Source: Clavibacter michiganensis subsp. tessellarius
Lineage (GTDB): Bacteria > Actinomycetota > Actinomycetes > Actinomycetales > Microbacteriaceae
Direction: 5' to 3'
Length of the DNA stretch: 64,000 bases
Assembly: GCF_021922985.1 (NCBI RefSeq)
Contig: NZ_CP040788.1
Location: forward strand, 2,046,001-2,110,000
Below are positions 8,318-21,385 of the stretch, one piece after another. Position numbers and translations under genes: made by a program. The notes under the pieces are model-generated. The model had not been told where the DNA came from, did not search any database, and saw only the letters and a list, made by a program, of their open reading frames with translations. Each line of letters opens with the position of its first letter. Position 1 is the first letter of the stretch.

Positions 8318-8477
8318 CCGTCGTCCCCGCGCGCGGCGATCCGGAGCCGTCCCGGGAGCGCGCCGACTGCCCCGCGCGAGCGCCCGCGTCGCGCGTCGAC
8401 GACGCGTCCGTGCCCCGATCCTCCACAGCCGAGGCACGACCTGGGGACGGTCGCGCGGGATCCCAGGCGCATCCGGC

Positions 8478-8483
8478 TACGTT
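8478..8483 (+). promoter_or_regulatory. Candidate -10 (TACGTT), leaderless start
   Basis: TACGTT lies 6 bp before the ATG of the TetR gene. No Shine-Dalgarno sequence is present, so the transcript probably starts at or next to the ATG. No clear -35. Confidence 0.35.
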
Positions 8484-8489
8484 GTGCCA

Positions 8490-9113
8490 ATGACTCGCGC
8501 CGCCCTCGCCACCCGTGGCCCCTACCGCAAGGGCCTGGAGCGCAGGGAGCTCCTCATCCGCACGGCCATCGAGGTCTTCGCCGAGCAGGGGTACCGCGGT
8601 AGCTCGCTGCGCGAGATCGCGTCCCGCGCCGAGATCACGCCCGCCGGCCTGCTGCACCACTTCACCGGCAAGGAGGAGCTGCTGCTCGCCGTGCTGGAGC
8701 GCCGCGAGGAGCGCCTCGCCGCGGCCATCGAGCTGCACCGCCCGCGCAGCGTCGCGGAGCACGCGGCCGTCGTCATCGCCGACGGCGAGCAGAGCGCGTG
8801 CCTCACGCGCGTCATCGCCGTCGTGTCGTCGGAGGCGTCCGCCGCCGGCCACCCGCTGCACCTGCTCTTCCGCGAGCGCCGCGCCCGCGAGCTCGAGCGC
8901 ATCACGGCCGGCGTCGTCGTCGACCAGGCACGCGGCCTCATCGACCCCGGGCTCGACCCGGAGGCCGCGGCCGCCGTCGTGCTCTCCGCCATGGACGGGC
9001 TGCACGTGCAGCGCTGCTACGGCGTCGGCGCGGGCGCGAGCGAGGCCTTCGAGGACCTGCGCCGCCACTACCTCGAGCCGCCGGCCTTCGCGGAGCGCGC
9101 GGCTGCGGTCTGA
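8490..9113 (+). CDS. TetR family transcriptional regulator
   Basis: 207 aa. Helix-turn-helix at about 25-65: VFAEQGYRGSSLREIA then SRAEITPAGLLHHFTGKEELL, the classic TetR N-terminus. The ligand domain (70-207) has no recognisable pocket; it ends with a helix pattern seen in many TetR dimers. The gene stands alone, bounded by terminators on both sides, so its target is not evident from context. The start has a TANNNT hexamer 6 bp upstream and no ribosome site. Confidence 0.88.
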   Translation: MTRAALATRGPYRKGLERRELLIRTAIEVFAEQGYRGSSLREIASRAEITPAGLLHHFTGKEELLLAVLERREERLAAAIELHRPRSVAEHAAVVIADGEQSACLTRVIAVVSSEASAAGHPLHLLFRERRARELERITAGVVVDQARGLIDPGLDPEAAAAVVLSAMDGLHVQRCYGVGAGASEAFEDLRRHYLEPPAFAERAAAV

Positions 9114-9133
9114 GCCCGCTCCTCGGCATCACC

Positions 9134-9162
9134 ATCGGCCCGCGCCCTCGGCGCGGGCCGAT
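9134..9162. terminator. Bidirectional hairpin terminator
   Basis: Perfect 13-bp stem ATCGGCCCGCGCC / GGCGCGGGCCGAT with loop CTC. It lies 20 bp after the TetR stop and 81 bp beyond the stop of the convergent Nudix-like gene. Confidence 0.75.
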
Positions 9163-9243
9163 CGTCGTCCGGGCGGAGCGCGCGCTCGGGCGGCGCATCC
9201 GGACGGGCAGCAGGTCGGTTCGGACCGCTGGCCCGCCGTCGCG

Positions 9244-9798
9244 CTAGGGCAGCACGCCCACCGAGGCCAGCGCCGCGCGGAGCAGCGCGCCGCGGCCGCC
9301 CTCCATGTCGGCGGAGACCGCATCGGACGCCGCCTCCTCGGGTGTCATCCACGTGATCTCGAGGGCGTCCTGGCGCGGATCGCACGTGCCGGTCACGGGC
9401 ACCACGTACGCGAGCGACACGGCGTGCTGCCGGTCGTCCGTGTAGGGGCTCGCGCCGGGGAAGGGGAAGTACTCGGCGACCGAGAACGGCGTCGGGTTCG
9501 CGGGGAGCTGCGGGAACGCCATCGGCCCGAGGTCCTTCTCGAGGTGGCGGAAGAGCGCGTCGCGCAGGGTCTCGCCGTACATCACGCGGCCGGAGACGAG
9601 CATCCGGGTCATCTGGCCGGTGACCGTCGCGCGCAGCAGCACGCCGATGTCCTTCACCCGGCCCATGCCGTCGACCCGCACGGGCACGGCCTCCACGTAG
9701 AGGAGGGGCAGCCGCTGCCGGATCTGCGCGAGCTCCACGTCCGACAGCCAGCCGGAGTTCGGGTCGGGGATGTTCGGGTCCGGGGTGCGAACGGTCAT
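9244..9798 (-). CDS. Nudix-fold family protein (atypical)
   Basis: 184 aa, ATG at 9798. The chain LPLLYVEAVPVRVDGMGRV ... IGVLLRATVTGQM ... LVSGRVMYGETLRDALFRHL resembles an actinobacterial Nudix-like family (DUF4916 type) in which the Nudix box is degenerate: GETLRDALFRHLEKDLG keeps the Gly-Glu start and the Leu-Gly end but lacks the REUXEE core. Hydrolase activity is therefore doubtful. Divergent from the alpha/beta hydrolase gene. Confidence 0.7.
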   Translation of the reverse strand: MTVRTPDPNIPDPNSGWLSDVELAQIRQRLPLLYVEAVPVRVDGMGRVKDIGVLLRATVTGQMTRMLVSGRVMYGETLRDALFRHLEKDLGPMAFPQLPANPTPFSVAEYFPFPGASPYTDDRQHAVSLAYVVPVTGTCDPRQDALEITWMTPEEAASDAVSADMEGGRGALLRAALASVGVLP

Positions 9799-9938
9799 GG
9801 TCCATTGTGACCCACGGCCGGAGCCCGGCGGCCACCCGGCGCGCGGACCGGCTGCCAGCCGCGGATGCGAGGATGGCGGCGCCGGCCGATCCCCGCGTCC
9901 GCGCATCCGCCGCCGCCCGGCCCGTCGACGAGGACCCC

Positions 9939-10580
9939 GTGACCGCTCTCCCCCTGGACCCCGACGCCGTCCTCTGGTCGGCCTCCGCCGCCGAGCTCGC
10001 CGACCGACCGCTGCTCGTGCTGCTGCACGGGTTCGGCTCGCACGAGGGCGACCTCTTCGGGCTGTCGCCGTACCTGCCGCTCGGGCCGGTGGTCGCGTCG
10101 CTGCGGGCGCCGATCGCGCTGGACGGCGGGCACGCGTGGTTCCCGATCGTGCCGGGGACGCGCGGCGACCCGGATCCGGACGCCGCCGACGCCGCGGCCC
10201 AGGGCGTGCTCGACTGGCTCGACGCCATGCCCGTGCGGCCGCGATCCGTGGGCCTCCTCGGCTTCAGCCAGGGCGGCGCGACCGCGCTCCAGCTGCTGCG
10301 GCTCGCGCCCGGCCGGTTCTCGTACGCGGTGCAGCTCAGCGGGTTCTCGGTGCGGGGCGAGCACGCGGGCGACGCCGCCAACGCGGCCGCGCCGACGCCG
10401 GTCTTCTGGGGCCGCGGCACGGCCGACCAGGTGATCCCGGACGAGGCCGTCGCGCGCACGAGCGCGTGGATCGGCGCCCACACCGACCTCACCGAGCGCA
10501 TCTACGAGGACCTCCCGCACTCGGTCTCGGCGCCGGAGCTGCGGGACGTGTCGGCGTTCATCCGCGAGCACGCGGGCTGA
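9939..10580 (+). CDS. Alpha/beta hydrolase (phospholipase/carboxylesterase family)
   Basis: 213 aa from the GTG at 9939, chosen because AGGA sits 4 bp upstream and the family starts close to it; an ATG at 9873 (with GGAT/GAGG nearby) would add 22 Arg/Ala-rich residues. Motifs: LLHGFGSHEGDLFGL (oxyanion loop), nucleophile Ser in LGFSQGGATAL, Asp in GRGTADQVIP, His in DLPHSVS. Cytosolic serine esterase; natural substrate unknown. Divergent from the Nudix-like gene; the lhr helicase follows after 92 bp on the same strand. Confidence 0.85.
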   Translation: MTALPLDPDAVLWSASAAELADRPLLVLLHGFGSHEGDLFGLSPYLPLGPVVASLRAPIALDGGHAWFPIVPGTRGDPDPDAADAAAQGVLDWLDAMPVRPRSVGLLGFSQGGATALQLLRLAPGRFSYAVQLSGFSVRGEHAGDAANAAAPTPVFWGRGTADQVIPDEAVARTSAWIGAHTDLTERIYEDLPHSVSAPELRDVSAFIREHAG

Positions 10581-10672
10581 CGCGGGAACGCCCGACGCCG
10601 GGCCGTCGCGGCGGTCGTCCGGCGAGCGTCGGGCCGGGCGCGGATGTCGGTGGTGCGGAGGAGGATGAGCAG

Positions 10673-15495
<4,823 letters not shown>

Positions 15496-15499
<4 letters not shown>

Positions 15500-15666
15500 G
15501 CGGGCACGGGCACGGGCACGGGCACGGGCACGGGCACGGGAGCACCCGCGCGGCCGCGGGCGCACGACCGGCTGCGAGCGCCAACGCGAGCGCCGGCGCC
15601 ACCCCGACCACGACCGCGACCGCGAGCGCCACCCCGACCGCCATCACGGGATCCGCCCGTGCCTGA
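15496..15666 (+). CDS. Possible small His-Gly repeat protein
   Basis: An open frame of 56 codons starts with GTG at 15496, overlapping the lhr stop (GTGA), and ends 8 bp inside the glycosylase gene. It begins VSGHGHGHGHGHGHG, encoded by the hexamer repeat described separately, then becomes an Ala/Thr/Ser-rich tail. The overlaps at both ends would suit translational coupling, and alternating His could bind metal. The composition is equally what simple-repeat DNA gives by chance, so coding is uncertain. Confidence 0.25.
15502..15540. repeat. Hexanucleotide tandem repeat (GGGCAC)6.5
   Basis: Six and a half perfect copies of GGGCAC begin 2 bp after the lhr stop codon. Such a short pure repeat is prone to slippage and copy-number change; it lies between lhr and the Nei-type gene. 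Confidence 0.95.
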
Positions 15667-16462
15667 GGGCGACACCGTCTACCGCACCGCCGCGCACCTG
15701 CACGAGGCGATCGGCGGTCAGGTCCTCACGCGAAGCGACTTCCGCGTGCCGCAGTACGCGACGCTCGACCTCGCGGGCGAGGAGGTCGACGAGGTGGTGA
15801 GCGTGGGGAAGCACATCCTCCACCGGATCGGCGACGTCACGATCCACAGCCACCTCAAGATGGAGGGCTCCTGGCACATCTACCAGCACGGCACCGCGTG
15901 GCGGCGGCCGGCGTTCGAGGCGCGCGTCGTGCTCGAGACGGCCGCGCGCGTCACGGTGGGGTTCTCGCTGGGCGTGCTGGAGGTGATCCCGCGCGACCAG
16001 GAGCACACGGTCGTCGGGCACCTCGGGCCGGACATCCTCGGGCCGGACTGGGGCGAGGAGGCGGCCGCCGAGGTCGTGCGGCGCATCGCGGCGCAGCCCG
16101 ACCGGCCCATCGGCCTGGCGCTCCTCGACCAGCGCAACGCCGCGGGCATCGGCAACGTCTACCGGGCCGAGCTCTGCTTCCTCCGCGGCGTGCTGCCCAC
16201 GCGGCCGGTGCGCGAGGTCGCCGACCTGCCCGCGATGATCGCCCTCGCCCGCCGCACCATGCGCGCCAACCGCGACCGCATCGAGCGCACCACCACGGGC
16301 GACCTCCGCCGCGGTCGCACCGACTGGGTCTACGGACGCAAGGGCAAGCCGTGCCTGCGCTGCGGCACCAGGATCCAGCAGGGCCAGCTCGGCGACCCCG
16401 TGCGTCCCGGCATGGGCTCGCAGGACCGGGTCACCTACTGGTGCCCGCGCTGCCAGACCTGA
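15659..16462 (+). CDS. Fpg/Nei family DNA glycosylase (endonuclease VIII-like)
   Basis: 267 aa, GTG start. Pro2-Glu3 of the mature N-terminus (MPEGDTVYR) is the catalytic pair that forms the Schiff base; the MPEGDT start is typical of the Nei/Nei2 branch rather than Fpg. Helix-two-turn-helix QRNAAGIGNVYRAELCF and the C-terminal zinc finger CLRCGTRI ... YWCPRCQ are intact. Role: excision of oxidised pyrimidines in base-excision repair. It lies downstream of lhr, a helicase of DNA repair, 159 bp away. Confidence 0.92.
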   Translation: MPEGDTVYRTAAHLHEAIGGQVLTRSDFRVPQYATLDLAGEEVDEVVSVGKHILHRIGDVTIHSHLKMEGSWHIYQHGTAWRRPAFEARVVLETAARVTVGFSLGVLEVIPRDQEHTVVGHLGPDILGPDWGEEAAAEVVRRIAAQPDRPIGLALLDQRNAAGIGNVYRAELCFLRGVLPTRPVREVADLPAMIALARRTMRANRDRIERTTTGDLRRGRTDWVYGRKGKPCLRCGTRIQQGQLGDPVRPGMGSQDRVTYWCPRCQT

Positions 16463-16637
16463 CGCGCGATCCCGACGCCGCACCACGCACGACACCCGCG
16501 CAAGCCCGGCGTACGCACCAGGCCGTCGCACCACGCCCACGGTGCGCACCGCCCGCGCACACGCACGGCGCCCGCCGCGTCCGGGTGGACACGACGGGCG
16601 CGAGAGGCGCCGCGGCCGCGGCAGCGGCGCGCGCGGA

Positions 16638-18170
16638 TCAGTCCCGCGGCGTCGACGCCGACGGCAGCTCGGGCGCCGGCTCCCCGCCCGCCGCGATCCG
16701 CGCCTCCTCCTTGCCGACGAGCGAGTTGCGGCGTCCGTAGAGGAAGTAGACGGCGAAGCCGAGCGCGAGCCAGACGAGGAAGCGCACCCAGGTGAGGGTC
16801 GTGAGGTTGAGCATCAGCCACACGCAGAGGACGGCCGAGAGGATCGGCAGCCACGGCATGAAGGGCACGCGGAACGACGCGCGGATGTCGGGCCGCTTCT
16901 TGCGCAGCACGATCACGCCGATGCTCACGAGCACGAACGCGGACAGCGTGCCGATGTTGATCATCTCCTCGAGCACGCCCACGTCGGTGAACCCGGCGAG
17001 GGCCGCGACCACGACGCCCGCGATGATCTGCACCCGCACCGGCGTGCGGCGCTTCGCCGACGTGCGGCTGAGCCCGCGCGGCAGCAGGCCGTCGCGGCTC
17101 ATCGCGAACACCACGCGCGCGAGGCCGAGCAGCAGCACCATGAGGACGGTGGTGAGGCCGAGCAGCGTGCCGATCGAGATGACCTGCGCCGCCCATCCGG
17201 CGCCGACCGCGGTGAACGCGGTCGTGAGCGAGGGCTCCTTCGCATCCGCGAGCACCGTGTACGGGACCATGCCCGTGAGCACGAGGGTCACGAGCACGTA
17301 GAGCACGGTGACGACCGCGAGGCCGGCGAAGATGCCGCGCGGCAGGGTGCGCTGCGGGTCCTTGACCTCCTCGGCGCTCGTGGCGACGACGTCGAAGCCG
17401 ATGAACGCGAAGAACACGAGCGAGGCGCCCGCGAGCAGGCCGTAGAGGCCGTACTGCGTGGGCTCCTGGCCGCTCGCCCAGGAGAAGAGGGACTGGGTCC
17501 AGACGTCGGCGGATCCGCCCTCGGCCGGGCGCTGCGGCGGGATGAACGGCGAGTAGTTCTCCGCCTTCACGTAGAAGGCGCCGACCACGATCACGAACAG
17601 GACGACCGCGACCTTGAGCACGGTGAAGACGCTCGAGACGCGGCTGGAGAGCTTGGTGCCGAGCACGAGCAGCACGGTGAAGATCGCGGTGATGAGCACG
17701 GCGCCCCAGCTGATCCCGAGGCCGGCGACCGTGATGGTGGACGGGATGTCGAGCCCCGCGAGCTTCAGCGCCGACTCCAGGTAGATGCCCCAGTACTTCG
17801 CGATGACCGCGGCCGCCGTGAGCATCTCGAGGATGAGGTCCCACCCGATGATCCACGCGAGCAGCTCGCCCATGGTCGCGTAGGTGAACGTGTACGCGCT
17901 GCCCGCGACCGGCACGGCGGAGGCGAACTCGGCGTAGCACATGATCGCCAGGCCGCACGTGACGGCGGCGAGCACGAACGCCAGCGTGACCGACGGACCC
18001 GCGTAGTTCCCGGCCGCCTTCGCGCCGACGGAGAAGATGCCGGCGCCGACCGCGACGGCGACGCCCATCAGCATGAGGTCCCACGTGCCGAGGGAGCGGG
18101 TGAGGCTGCGCTCGCCTCCCGCGGCGTCGGCGAGCGACGACTCGATGCTCTTGGTGCGGAACAGGCTCAT
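16638..18170 (-). CDS. APC family amino acid permease
   Basis: 510 aa, about 12 membrane helices. The start LGTWDLMLMGVAVAVGAGIF is the broken helix 1 substrate site of the APC fold (G-A-G-I-F). YAEFASAVPVAGSAYTFTY is the next family block, and the order follows cationic/branched amino-acid permeases (YfnA/CAT-like). It ends with a short acidic/Pro tail. Substrate not determinable from sequence alone. Divergent from the sigma factor gene with 217 bp between. Confidence 0.88.
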   Translation of the reverse strand: MSLFRTKSIESSLADAAGGERSLTRSLGTWDLMLMGVAVAVGAGIFSVGAKAAGNYAGPSVTLAFVLAAVTCGLAIMCYAEFASAVPVAGSAYTFTYATMGELLAWIIGWDLILEMLTAAAVIAKYWGIYLESALKLAGLDIPSTITVAGLGISWGAVLITAIFTVLLVLGTKLSSRVSSVFTVLKVAVVLFVIVVGAFYVKAENYSPFIPPQRPAEGGSADVWTQSLFSWASGQEPTQYGLYGLLAGASLVFFAFIGFDVVATSAEEVKDPQRTLPRGIFAGLAVVTVLYVLVTLVLTGMVPYTVLADAKEPSLTTAFTAVGAGWAAQVISIGTLLGLTTVLMVLLLGLARVVFAMSRDGLLPRGLSRTSAKRRTPVRVQIIAGVVVAALAGFTDVGVLEEMINIGTLSAFVLVSIGVIVLRKKRPDIRASFRVPFMPWLPILSAVLCVWLMLNLTTLTWVRFLVWLALGFAVYFLYGRRNSLVGKEEARIAAGGEPAPELPSASTPRD

Positions 18171-18241
18171 GGGGCGTCCGTTCGGTCGGGCGGCGGGGAA
18201 CGGGGATCGAGCCTACCGGCGGGCGGGTCGAGCCCCCGTCC

Positions 18242-18359
18242 GGGGGCGCTGCTCCGGACTGGTGCGGATCCGCGGCCGGTCGACACGCCCGGCGTCCGGA
18301 GAAGCGGGAGAAGCGCCGAGGAGAAGTGCTCGGCCGACCTAGGCGCGCCCGAGGAGCAG
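18242..18359. repeat. Intergenic block set shared with the 54-kb operon leader
   Basis: Three words occur here in order: GGGGGCGCTGCTCC (18242), GAGGAGAAGTGCTC (18318), GAGGAGCAG (18351). The same three occur in the same order upstream of the heptose operon (54177, 54219, 54250). Word 1 and word 3 are partly inverted (CTGCTCC / GGAGCAG), so a folded structure is possible. Here they lie upstream of the sigma factor gene. Confidence 0.6.
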
Positions 18360-18387
18360 TGCTTCTCTGGAGGAGCGGTCAAGCAGC

Positions 18388-19467
18388 GTGCCGCGTCCGA
18401 CACCCGTCCGGAAGGTCCCGAGAGTGACCATCACGCTGCGCTCGCGCGCCCCCGTCGCCGCACCGCCCGCCCCGCCGCGGCCGGCGGAGCCCGTGTCGGC
18501 GACCGTGCCGCGGACGGCCGCGCCGTCCCGCCTGCCGGCCGCGCTGCCCCGCACGGCCGCGCTGCCCCGCACGGCCGCGCTGCCCCGCACGGCCGCCGTG
18601 CCCGCCGGACTCGCTGCAGCACGCGAGGAGAAGCGCCGGGTGACGCACGACCGGTTCGTGCGCGCCGCCGCCGCGGGCGAGGATCCGACGGGCGAGGCCG
18701 AGCGCCGCCGCCTCCACGACCAGATCGTGCTCGACCACCTCGAGCTCGCCGACCAGCTCGCCCGCCAGCACTCGGGCCGCGCCCACGACTGGAGCGACCT
18801 CCGCCAGGTCGGCTACCTCGGCCTCGTGAAGGCCGCCCGCCGCTACGACCCCGGCTTCGGCGCGCCGTTCGTCTCGTTCGCGATCCCGACCATCTCCGGC
18901 GAGATCAAGCGCCACCTGCGCGACAACGGCTGGGTCGTGCGTCCGCCCCGGCAGGTCCAGGAGCTGCGGCACGCGCTCGTCGCGGTCGTGCCGGCGCTCG
19001 CGCAGCGGCTCGGCCGCACCCCGACCGACGCCGAGCTCGCCGCGCACACCGGGCACTCCCGCGAGGAGATCGCCGAGGCGCTGGCCGCGCACTCGAGCCT
19101 CCGGCCCGCGTCCCTGGACTTCACGGTGCACGAGGAGGAGGGCACGTCGCTCGCCGAGACCCTCGGCGCCGAGGACCCCGGCTACGCCCGCGCCGAGCGC
19201 AGCGTGCTGCTCGACGGCGCGCGCGGGGTGCTCAGCGAGCGCGACCGGCGGATCCTGCACCTCCGCTTCGTCGACGAGTGCAGCCAGAGCGAGATCGCCG
19301 CGGAGCTCGGCGTGACGCAGATGCAGGTGTCGCGGCTGCTCGCGCGGATCCTCGGCCGGCTGCGCGCGGAGCTCACGCGCGGCGAGCCGGAGGCGCTGCC
19401 CGAGGCCGAGCCGCTCGCGGAGGTGTCGCCGATCCGGCCGCGGGGGGCGGACCGGCGCTCGGCGTGA
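18388..19467 (+). CDS. sigF: SigB/SigF-type alternative sigma factor
   Basis: 359 aa if GTG 18388 is used (GGAGGAG 11 bp upstream); GTG 18424 is an alternative that would drop 12 residues. Sigma region 2: DWSDLRQVGYLGLVKAARRY and PFVSFAIPTISGEIKRHLRD, then PPRQVQEL; region 4: LSERDRRILHLRFVDECSQS and QMQVSRLLARILGRLR. The PTISGEIKRHLRD-type block is the hallmark of the SigB/SigF/SigG stress group. The first 75 residues are a Pro/Ala/Arg extension containing LPRTAA repeats, unusual for the group. No anti-sigma (RsbW) or anti-anti-sigma gene is adjacent. Likely controls general stress genes. Confidence 0.85.
   Translation: MPRPTPVRKVPRVTITLRSRAPVAAPPAPPRPAEPVSATVPRTAAPSRLPAALPRTAALPRTAALPRTAAVPAGLAAAREEKRRVTHDRFVRAAAAGEDPTGEAERRRLHDQIVLDHLELADQLARQHSGRAHDWSDLRQVGYLGLVKAARRYDPGFGAPFVSFAIPTISGEIKRHLRDNGWVVRPPRQVQELRHALVAVVPALAQRLGRTPTDAELAAHTGHSREEIAEALAAHSSLRPASLDFTVHEEEGTSLAETLGAEDPGYARAERSVLLDGARGVLSERDRRILHLRFVDECSQSEIAAELGVTQMQVSRLLARILGRLRAELTRGEPEALPEAEPLAEVSPIRPRGADRRSA
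18541..18594 (+). repeat. Three perfect 18-bp in-frame repeats
   Basis: GCGCTGCCCCGCACGGCC is repeated three times without mismatch inside the sigma factor gene, adding ALPRTA units to its N-terminal extension. A related half-unit precedes it (CTGCCCCGC would read ALPRTA; first partial copy at about 18535). Copy number may vary between strains. Confidence 0.9.
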
Positions 19468-19582
19468 GGCGCGGCTCGGCGTGAGGCGCGGCTCGGCGCG
19501 GCGTGAGGCGGGGCTCGGCGCGGGACGGGGCGCGGCGTGGCGTGAGGCGGGGCTCGGCGTGAGGCGCGGCGCGGCGTGAGGG
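19456..19582. repeat. Degenerate tandem repeat after sigF
   Basis: The 17-mer GCTCGGCGTGAGGCGCG is perfect at 19457, 19474 and 19552, with diverged copies between. The stop codon of the sigma factor gene (TGA 19465) lies inside the first unit. It fills the space between the convergent sigF and ANTAR genes and may replace a normal terminator. Confidence 0.85.
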
Positions 19583-19663
19583 GCAGCGAGGTCCGCGCCG
19601 GCGCGGCCCGACGGTAGCGCCCGCCCGCCGGCCAGCACGCGGCGCCGCGGCGACCGGATCCGG

Positions 19664-20251
19664 TCAGGCCGTCGGCAGCACGCCCGTCTCGACCACGCGG
19701 CGGGCGACCTCGACGAGCTTGACGTTGCCGTCCTGCGAGTAGCGGCGGAGGACCTGGAAGGCGCGGTCGGCGTCGAGCGAGAAGCGCTCCATGAGGATCC
19801 CCTGCGCCTGCCCGATGACGGAGCGCGAGGCGAGGCCGCGCGCGAGGTCGTCGGCGGAGTCCCACGCGGCGAGCGCGATGCGCGCGTGCACGGCGACCTC
19901 CTCGGCGACGGCGCGGTCGGCCTCGCCGAGCGGGCCCGACGCGCGGTGCAGCGCGACGGCGCCGACGGCGCTGCCGACGCCCGGCGTCGCGGACGGATCC
20001 TCGTCCATCGCGACGACGACGAGCCCGGATCCCGCGACCGGCCCGGGAGCGGACAGCAGGGCGCGCAGGTCCGCGCCGGTCTCCCCCGCGACGGCGACCT
20101 CGGGCTCCCGCTGCAGTACGACGGCGGCGCCCGTGGCGGACGAGGCGTCGAGGAGGGCGGCGAGCAGGAGGTCCACGCCGGCGGCGCGGCTCGGGGCGGA
20201 GTGGAACGCGGCGACGACGCGCGCCGGCAGGGCCGACCGGTGCTGCTCCAT
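19664..20251 (-). CDS. GAF-ANTAR domain RNA-binding antiterminator
   Basis: 195 aa. Residues about 25-125 form a GAF-like sensor domain (no Cys cluster or haem motif seen). Residues 135-192 are an ANTAR domain: LASRSVIGQAQGILMERFSL and AFQVLRRYSQDGNVKLVEVA. ANTAR proteins bind tandem hairpins in nascent RNA and prevent termination; in actinobacteria they act in stress and lipid/redox responses. Faces sigF convergently across a tandem repeat, 197 bp apart. A candidate promoter lies about 100 bp upstream of its start. Confidence 0.88.
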   Translation of the reverse strand: MEQHRSALPARVVAAFHSAPSRAAGVDLLLAALLDASSATGAAVVLQREPEVAVAGETGADLRALLSAPGPVAGSGLVVVAMDEDPSATPGVGSAVGAVALHRASGPLGEADRAVAEEVAVHARIALAAWDSADDLARGLASRSVIGQAQGILMERFSLDADRAFQVLRRYSQDGNVKLVEVARRVVETGVLPTA

Positions 20252-20352
20252 CCGACTCCTCCCGCTGATCGGGGGCGTCGGCGCTCGTCGGGCGATCTCC
20301 GCCCGGACCCGCCGCGTCGCGAGGAGACGCCGAGCCCCGGCTCGACCGTTCG

Positions 20353-20380
20353 ATTATCGCACCATGGGTTTGCACCCAAA
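20353..20380 (-). promoter_or_regulatory. Candidate promoter of the GAF-ANTAR gene
   Basis: On the minus strand GATAAT (20358-20353) lies 15-16 bp from TTGGGT/TTTGGG (20380-20374). This is the only AT-rich patch in the 241-bp upstream region, about 100 bp before the start codon. A small hairpin TGGGT-TTGC-ACCCA overlaps the -35 side. The match to consensus is only moderate. Confidence 0.35.
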
Positions 20381-20492
20381 GCGAGTCGCGGGAGAACTCA
20401 CGGGGAGACGTTCGCTGCCGCGACGGCGCCGGCGACGGCGCCTGCGCCCGTGACCGCGACGCCGTGACCGCGACGCCGCATCCCGCCCCGTC

Positions 20493-21302
20493 TCAGACCG
20501 CGACGGTCGTGCTGCGCCAGGCGAGGGAGCCGCCGCCCACCTGCCAGACGACGGTCACGGCGTCGGGGGTGCCGTCGTCGTCCGTCCAGGCCGAGGTGTC
20601 GAGCGCGAGCTGCCGTCCGGATCCGGCGGCCGCCAGGTCCACGGGCACCTCCACGCCGTCGATCCACGCCCAGCCGGTCTCGGGGTAGCCGACGAGCCCG
20701 CCGTCCTCGGAACCGTCCTCGGGCGCGGGGAACGCGACCGCGAGGGGACGCGACGTGTCGACGGCCGGCGGCGGCTCCGCGGCGTCGTCCGGGCCCGCGG
20801 CGGGGTTCGCCCACTCGTACGGCGTGGGGCCGGTCGACGGCACGACGGCGTCGTCGATGCGGAGGCCCTGGTCGGTGCCGCGCACGATCCACGCGTCGGC
20901 GAGGTCGCCGTCCACCGCCGAGACGAGCGTGAACGCGCCCTCCGGCCCCTCGGCCACGACGGGCTCGACGCCGCGGAGGCGCTCGGCCTCCTCGGGCGAC
21001 ACCGTGCCCTGCCGACCGAAGGACGCGGAGTACGACGCGAACGCGGCGGCCGCCTCCTGCGCCTCGGGAGTGAGCATCGACCAGGCGGTGGCCGCGTCGC
21101 CCGCCGCGACCGCGTCGAGGTAGTCGGCGACGAGCGCGGTCTCGGCGGCGGACGGAGCGGCGGCCGGGTCCGTCGCGGGATCCGTGGTCACCTCCGTCGG
21201 CTCCGGCAGGGGCACGGGCGGCGCCTCGGCGGGGCCGGTGCAGGACGTGAGCACGATCGCCGACGAGGCGACCAGGACCAGGGGCAGCGTGCGGATCCTC
21301 AT
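20493..21302 (-). CDS. Hypothetical lipoprotein
   Basis: 269 aa. Signal peptide with lipobox LTSC (Cys21), then a Pro/Thr/Ala linker to about residue 50. The region 53-150 (VADYLDAVAAGDAATAWSML and following) has the helix-strand order of an NTF2-like fold; the remainder is beta-rich and acidic (pI low). No catalytic motif. Probably exposed on the outer membrane face. Divergent from the PH-like gene with 83 bp between. Confidence 0.75.
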   Translation of the reverse strand: MRIRTLPLVLVASSAIVLTSCTGPAEAPPVPLPEPTEVTTDPATDPAAAPSAAETALVADYLDAVAAGDAATAWSMLTPEAQEAAAAFASYSASFGRQGTVSPEEAERLRGVEPVVAEGPEGAFTLVSAVDGDLADAWIVRGTDQGLRIDDAVVPSTGPTPYEWANPAAGPDDAAEPPPAVDTSRPLAVAFPAPEDGSEDGGLVGYPETGWAWIDGVEVPVDLAAAGSGRQLALDTSAWTDDDGTPDAVTVVWQVGGGSLAWRSTTVAV

Positions 21303-21373
21303 CCCCCGACGCTAATTCCGGCACCCGGAGGAATGTGGCGATTCCCACGACCCGCCCAGGGTCGGGCCCCCGC

Positions 21374-21379
21374 TAGCGT
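21374..21379 (+). promoter_or_regulatory. Candidate -10 (TAGCGT)
   Basis: TAGCGT ends 6 bp before the ATG at 21386. The 6 bp between (CGAAGG) could also act as a weak ribosome site, so leaderless versus very short leader is open. Confidence 0.35.
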
Positions 21380-21385
21380 CGAAGG

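Noticed and set aside
15502..15540. CRISPR-like short repeats
   Set aside because: The unit is 6 bp and contiguous with no spacers; no cas gene in the window.
16608..16621. Palindrome GCCGCGGCCGCGGC as a terminator
   Set aside because: Perfect palindrome with no loop; cannot form a useful hairpin and is expected in such GC-rich DNA.
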